Positions 60,774-64,000 of a DNA stretch of 64,000 nucleotides are shown piece after piece. Source of the stretch: Chitinophaga sp. GbtcB8 (GTDB lineage: Bacteria; Bacteroidota; Bacteroidia; Chitinophagales; Chitinophagaceae); assembly GCF_019091455.1 (NCBI RefSeq), contig NZ_JAGXJN010000004.1, positions 222,729-286,728 of the forward strand, written 5' to 3'. Under the pieces are notes generated by a model. The model was not told where the DNA came from. It searched no databases and saw nothing but the letters and a program-made list of their open reading frames with translations. Numbering within the stretch: position 1 is the first letter of the stretch; each line of letters starts with the position of its first letter. Position numbers and translations under genes: made by a program.

Positions 60774-61643
60774 CTACAACTGCTTAATACGCTTCAGCAC
60801 TTCCACATAATATGCTGTTTTATTAGCCGCGCTGATGGATACGATCTGCACATCATTGGCTTTCAGCATATCCAGCTTAAAGGCAGCGGCCTTTTCAAAC
60901 TCCGATGGAATGTAGTAGTACAGCTTATTATGCACCGGTATGGTATTACGCTGGAACTTTTGCCGGGCGCGGTAAGTGAGCAGCCACCACAGGTCCGTTT
61001 CCACAAAATCCAATGACAGTCCCAGGATATGTATATCCTTTGTAAAGAACAGGTCCAGCCAGGAATAGGTGCTTACCGGGCCATGCTTCAAACGCTGTAA
61101 CAGCGGCAGCCGTGGCGCCTGCGGGCTGCTGTAGGTAGTGCCGGATACCACGTAGTTACGCATTTGCTGCAGCTGCCCGCCGTAATGTTCAAAACCCAGG
61201 TTAATGCTCATGGGGTTTAAACAATCGCCGTGTATATGCCAATACTCTGTATTATGCAGCGTGTACTTGCGGAAAATGCTGAAGGTGCGCTCCTTTATCA
61301 GGCTGCTGTGCCGTTCCGGCGTGCTGCCTTCCAGCGTATATTCGTAATTGGTAGTAAGCACATGCGCAGGCTCCAGCTCACGTATACGGGCATGCAGCTC
61401 ATTGGGGGTAATATCGCCGATCTTTTTGGCAATAAATCCTTTCAGGTCACGCTCCCGGATGTGTGACTGCTGAATGGCAGTAAGGAAGATCTCTTCATAC
61501 AATAGCGGGAAGGGTTTTTTATCATCCAGCTGTACGCAATTAGTTCCGCAAAAGGTAAGGATCTCCTGCAGCAGGTCTTTCCAGCTCTGCCCCCGGGAAA
61601 TGTTGTTGATGTCGTTACCGACCAGTAAAATGGGGTGTTGCAT
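60774..61643 (-). CDS. Stand-alone SIR2-like domain protein
   Basis: 289 residues. SIR2-like motifs in order: ILLVGNDINNIS...SWKDLL at the N-terminus (nucleotide-binding loop), PAHVLTTNYEYTLE (catalytic-type TTNY), YWHIHGDCLNP (IHG, the His), and HILGLSLDFVETDLWWLL (G-x-S-L). The arrangement matches SIR2_2-like NADases rather than Zn-dependent deacetylases; no zinc-binding Cys pairs are present. In defence systems such domains deplete NAD+ on phage infection (ThsA, DSR, SIR2-associated Ago). Here it has no second-gene partner. A TATCTTCA about 35 nt upstream is a weak -7 match. Confidence 0.8.
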   Translation of the reverse strand: MQHPILLVGNDINNISRGQSWKDLLQEILTFCGTNCVQLDDKKPFPLLYEEIFLTAIQQSHIRERDLKGFIAKKIGDITPNELHARIRELEPAHVLTTNYEYTLEGSTPERHSSLIKERTFSIFRKYTLHNTEYWHIHGDCLNPMSINLGFEHYGGQLQQMRNYVVSGTTYSSPQAPRLPLLQRLKHGPVSTYSWLDLFFTKDIHILGLSLDFVETDLWWLLTYRARQKFQRNTIPVHNKLYYYIPSEFEKAAAFKLDMLKANDVQIVSISAANKTAYYVEVLKRIKQL

Positions 61644-61702
61644 AGGAATATGGTTTTGTTACTGATCTGAAGATACGTGTGCGCATTGCAGGGTATTTGC
61701 GT

Positions 61703-62323
61703 TCAGGGATTAATTAAACGAAAGGTAAGATTTATCCGGGACGGAAGTGGCCGCGCCGTTTTGGGTACCTGGTGCTGCCAGTAATGCTGCAGCGTTCCCT
61801 TCATCAGCAACAGGGAGCCGTGCTGCAGCTCCAGCTCATATTTCAGGGTATGATCCTGCTTATACCGTAACATAAAACGGCGGGCAGCTCCAAAGTTTAC
61901 CGATGCAATTACCGGGTTGTCGCCCAGCTCCGGCTCATCATCCGCATGCCAGCCCATGGCATCTTTACCATTACGGTACAGGTTTAACAGCACGCTGTTA
62001 AAATGCACGCCGGCCGGCGGCTCTATTTTTTCTTTGATCTGCAGCAGCGCCGGGATCCAGGGCTCCGGTACATAAGTGGTACCGGAAAAGGCATAGGCAC
62101 TGCCCGCATCCCCGTGCCAGGCCATGAGGCGGGGAAACAGTACGGTTTTGCCATACATTTTCATGGACTCCTGTTTCCAGTGGATACCCTGTGTTAGTTC
62201 CTGAAATAAAGTATCTGCTTCCCTGGCAGAAAAAAATTGCGGGTAATATTCCAGCAGCCCGTTTTTCAACGGAACCTGGTGGGAGGATGGCTCCCCCGGG
62301 AACATGGGTAGCTGTTGGTTCAT
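61703..62323 (-). CDS. AlkB-like Fe(II)/2-oxoglutarate dioxygenase
   Basis: 206 residues from the ATG at 62323; the longer open frame runs through a heptad repeat. Iron ligands: His-x-Asp in MGWHADDEPELG and the distal His in LQHYWQHQVP. The 2OG-binding Arg is in PSRINLTFRLI. Also SVLLNLYRNGKDAMGWH and ASVNFGAARRFMLRY, which are characteristic of the DNA-repair AlkB branch. It oxidatively removes alkyl groups from bases, complementing the AlkA-like enzyme at 49.7 kb. A -7 box ends 4 nt before the ATG. Confidence 0.93.
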   Translation of the reverse strand: MNQQLPMFPGEPSSHQVPLKNGLLEYYPQFFSAREADTLFQELTQGIHWKQESMKMYGKTVLFPRLMAWHGDAGSAYAFSGTTYVPEPWIPALLQIKEKIEPPAGVHFNSVLLNLYRNGKDAMGWHADDEPELGDNPVIASVNFGAARRFMLRYKQDHTLKYELELQHGSLLLMKGTLQHYWQHQVPKTARPLPSRINLTFRLINP

Positions 62324-62327
62324 GGGG

Positions 62328-62335
62328 TAAAGGTA
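62328..62335 (-). promoter_or_regulatory. -7-like box 4 nt before the AlkB-like gene
   Basis: Minus-strand TACCTTTA followed by CCCC and ATG, the same layout and the same box as at radA. Confidence 0.45.
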
Positions 62336-62345
62336 GAAAAAAGGG

Positions 62346-62370
62346 CCATGGTCCGTGGTCCATAGCATAG
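62346..62370. repeat. Short heptad array (word GTCCATG)
   Basis: CCATG, GTCCGTG, GTCCATA, GCATAG in 7-bp register, just upstream of the AlkB-like start. A single arm, with no clear partner nearby apart from 62447-62478. Confidence 0.5.
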
Positions 62371-62446
62371 TGCGCGGTGAAATATCAGCGCCTGAAAGCG
62401 GTTCAATGCCTGACGAGGGCTTACCTGGTGATACCTGCAAAATGAA

Positions 62447-62478
62447 AACGGTCCACAGCCTATAGGCTGTGGACCGTT
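62447..62478. repeat. Perfect 32-bp palindrome between typA and the AlkB-like gene
   Basis: Arms AACGGTCCACAGCC and GGCTGTGGACCGTT around TATA, every base paired. Contains the GTCCACA variant of the GTCCATG word. Lies 20 bp after the typA stop codon and can act as its terminator (TTTTC on the minus strand). Confidence 0.85.
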
Positions 62479-62497
62479 CACTATCGTCAGTGGGCTA

Positions 62498-64000
62498 TTA
62501 CCCTACTTCTTCTGTTTTCATTGTTTTCTGAAAGCGCTTACGCTCTTCTTCATCCAGGATGGTTTTACGCATACGGATAATGTTGGGCGTTACTTCTATA
62601 CACTCATCATGCTGAATGTATTCCATACACTCTTCCAGTGTCATCAGCGTTTTGGGGGCAATGCTGGCAGCACCGTCCGTACCGCTGGCGCGCATGTTGG
62701 TAAGCTTTTTACCTTCATTCGGGTTTACTACCAGGTCGCCGGGTTTGTTGTTTTCGCCAATGATCATGCCTTTGTATACTTCCTCTCCCGGATCTACGAA
62801 GAAAAAGCCACGGTCCTGTAGTTTATCCAGGGAATAAGCGGTAGTAGAACCGGCTTCCTTGGCAATCAATACACCGTTATTACGGCCGGGGATAGCGCCT
62901 TTCCAGGGTTTATAATCGTTAAAGCGGTGCGCCATTACAGCTTCACCTGCAGTAGCGGTCAGCATCTGGGTACGTAAGCCTATCAAACCACGGGAAGGAA
63001 TTTCAAATTCCAGGTGCTGCATGTCGCCTTTGGTTTCCATGATCAGCATCTCACCTTTACGGCGGGTTACCAGGTCAATTACCTTACTGGCAAACTCCTG
63101 CGGAACGTCTACCACCAGGGTTTCATACGGCTCATGCTTTTTACCGTCGATGGTTTTCACAATTACTTTGGGCTGGCCCACAGTAAGCTCATAACCTTCA
63201 CGGCGCATGGTTTCTATTAATACCCCTAAGTGCAGGATACCGCGGCCAAATACCATAAAGGTATCTGCACTGTCTGTATCCTCAACCCGCAGGGCCAGGT
63301 TCTTTTCTGTTTCTTTCATTAAACGGTCGCGCAGGTGGCGGCTGGTTACAAACTTACCATCCTTACCAAAAAGAGGTGAGTTGTTAATACCAAACTGCAT
63401 GTTCATGGTAGGCTCGTCCACGCTGATCACCGGTAATGCTTCCGGATTTTCAAAATCGGCAATAGTATCGCCAATGTTGAAATCTTCTATACCTACTACG
63501 GCACAAATGTCGCCGGGCATTACTTCTGTTACTTTCTTCTTACCCAGGGATTCAAAGATGTACAGCTCACGTACGCGGGTCTTTTTAATACCATCTGCCT
63601 GCACCAGTGAAATGGGCTGGTTTTCCTTAATGGTACCGCGGGTTACTTTACCTACGGCAATACGGCCCAGGAAGGAAGAATAATCCAGGGAGGTGATCTG
63701 CAGCTGCAGGGTGCCTTCGCCTATTTTAGGTTCCGGAACATATTCCAGGATACCATCCAGCAGCGGGGTAATATCATCAGATTGGGTCAGGGAATTATTA
63801 AACCAGCCGTTCTTACCAGAACCGTAGAAGGTGGGAAAGTTCAGCTGCTCTTCCGTTGCATCCAGGTTAAAGAACAGATCAAATACAGTATCGTGTACTT
63901 CATCCGGGCGGCAGTTAGGTATATCTACCTTAATAATTACTGCAATGGGTTTCAGGTTCAGTTGCAGGGCTTTTTGCAGCACAAAACGGGTTTGTGGCAT
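62498..64000 (-). CDS. typA: Translational GTPase TypA/BipA (5' end beyond the window)
   Basis: 500 residues visible; the frame continues past 64000, where G1-G3 of the GTPase domain lie. The visible part begins with PQTRFVLQKALQLNLKPIAV, domain II (GRIAVGKVTRGTI), the EF-G-like domains III/V (VDEPTMNMQFGINNSPL, TRRKGEMLIMETKGDMQHL, RGLIGLRTQMLTATAGEAVM, HRFNDYKPWKGAIPGRNNGVL) and the TypA-specific CTD (FVDPGEEVYKGMIIGEN, MTLEECMEYIQHDECIEVTP). The position of the G4 motif reads IIKVD instead of the usual NKxD. Ribosome-associated GTPase needed at low temperature and under stress. Confidence 0.96.
   Translation of the reverse strand: MPQTRFVLQKALQLNLKPIAVIIKVDIPNCRPDEVHDTVFDLFFNLDATEEQLNFPTFYGSGKNGWFNNSLTQSDDITPLLDGILEYVPEPKIGEGTLQLQITSLDYSSFLGRIAVGKVTRGTIKENQPISLVQADGIKKTRVRELYIFESLGKKKVTEVMPGDICAVVGIEDFNIGDTIADFENPEALPVISVDEPTMNMQFGINNSPLFGKDGKFVTSRHLRDRLMKETEKNLALRVEDTDSADTFMVFGRGILHLGVLIETMRREGYELTVGQPKVIVKTIDGKKHEPYETLVVDVPQEFASKVIDLVTRRKGEMLIMETKGDMQHLEFEIPSRGLIGLRTQMLTATAGEAVMAHRFNDYKPWKGAIPGRNNGVLIAKEAGSTTAYSLDKLQDRGFFFVDPGEEVYKGMIIGENNKPGDLVVNPNEGKKLTNMRASGTDGAASIAPKTLMTLEECMEYIQHDECIEVTPNIIRMRKTILDEEERKRFQKTMKTEEVG

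Noticed and set aside
1..64000. tRNA or rRNA genes, CRISPR arrays, insertion sequences, attachment sites
   Set aside because: No clover-leaf with conserved TTCNANNC arm, no rRNA stretch, no regularly spaced identical direct repeats with unique spacers, and no transposase or integrase frame. The inverted repeats seen do not flank any gene with target duplications.

Overview
The window comes from a chromosome of a Bacteroidota bacterium, most likely of the Chitinophagaceae (Chitinophaga-like). Evidence: a SusC/SusD pair, a methionine synthase split into two genes, a PorT-like beta-barrel cluster, a GH3-family enzyme, an S46 dipeptidyl-peptidase, a ribosomal THX protein, almost no Shine-Dalgarno sequences, and a recurring TAnnTTTG -7 promoter box. 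Base composition looks close to half G+C by eye. I see no rRNA, tRNA, CRISPR array, insertion sequence, phage or plasmid gene.

Layout. 1-4 kb: 3' end of a UvrD/AddA-like helicase-nuclease, an Ig-like lipoprotein and recR. 4.8-9.8 kb: split metH, exodeoxyribonuclease III and a DUF4286-type protein. 10-12.8 kb: HU, the tiny THX gene, pdxH and a DUF3298-type lipoprotein. 12.8-16.6 kb (minus): rplM-rpsI-rpsB-tsf-pyrH. 16.8-22.3 kb (minus): susD, susC and a zinc metallopeptidase. 22.9-31.5 kb: radA, comF-like, glutathione peroxidase, holB, ricT-like, a nucleoid-associated protein (minus) and an SMP-30-like protein. 31.5-35.9 kb: fabG, GH3 and lptB (minus), then metF. 36-39.3 kb: four tandem beta-barrel proteins (minus). 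39.5-50.5 kb: a thioredoxin-fold protein (minus), an RNA uracil methyltransferase, two rhomboids (the second lacking its catalytic residues), two membrane EEP proteins, cysS, an M28 peptidase and an AlkA-like glycosylase. 50.5-51.8 kb: a small AT-richer minus-strand pair (EEP nuclease plus an unrecognised 138-residue protein). 52-56.7 kb (minus): recA, PAP2-like, rpoN, rnhB and a coiled-coil lipoprotein. 56.9-64 kb: S46 peptidase, TIG lipoprotein, an NTF2-like and a META-like protein, a stand-alone SIR2-like protein, an AlkB-like dioxygenase and typA (cut by the window end).

Most of this is housekeeping: DNA repair and recombination (recR, xth, radA, recA, AlkA-like, AlkB-like, helicase-nuclease), translation (S2, S9, L13, THX, EF-Ts, CysRS, TypA), one-carbon and methionine metabolism (metH in two parts, metF) and envelope functions (Sus pair, LptB, barrels, lipoproteins).

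The most unusual signals lie between genes. At least fifteen intergenic sites carry hairpins whose arms are degenerate tandem repeats with a 7-bp or 8-bp period. The word changes from site to site, and at two sites the arms differ by about one repeat unit. Several genes (recR, radA, lptB, the RNA methyltransferase, the AlkB-like gene, the nucleoid-associated protein) also have the -7 box only 4-5 nt before the start codon, which predicts leaderless mRNAs. The best candidates for an undescribed protein system are the EEP + 138-residue pair at 50.5-51.8 kb and the SIR2-like protein at 60.8-61.6 kb.
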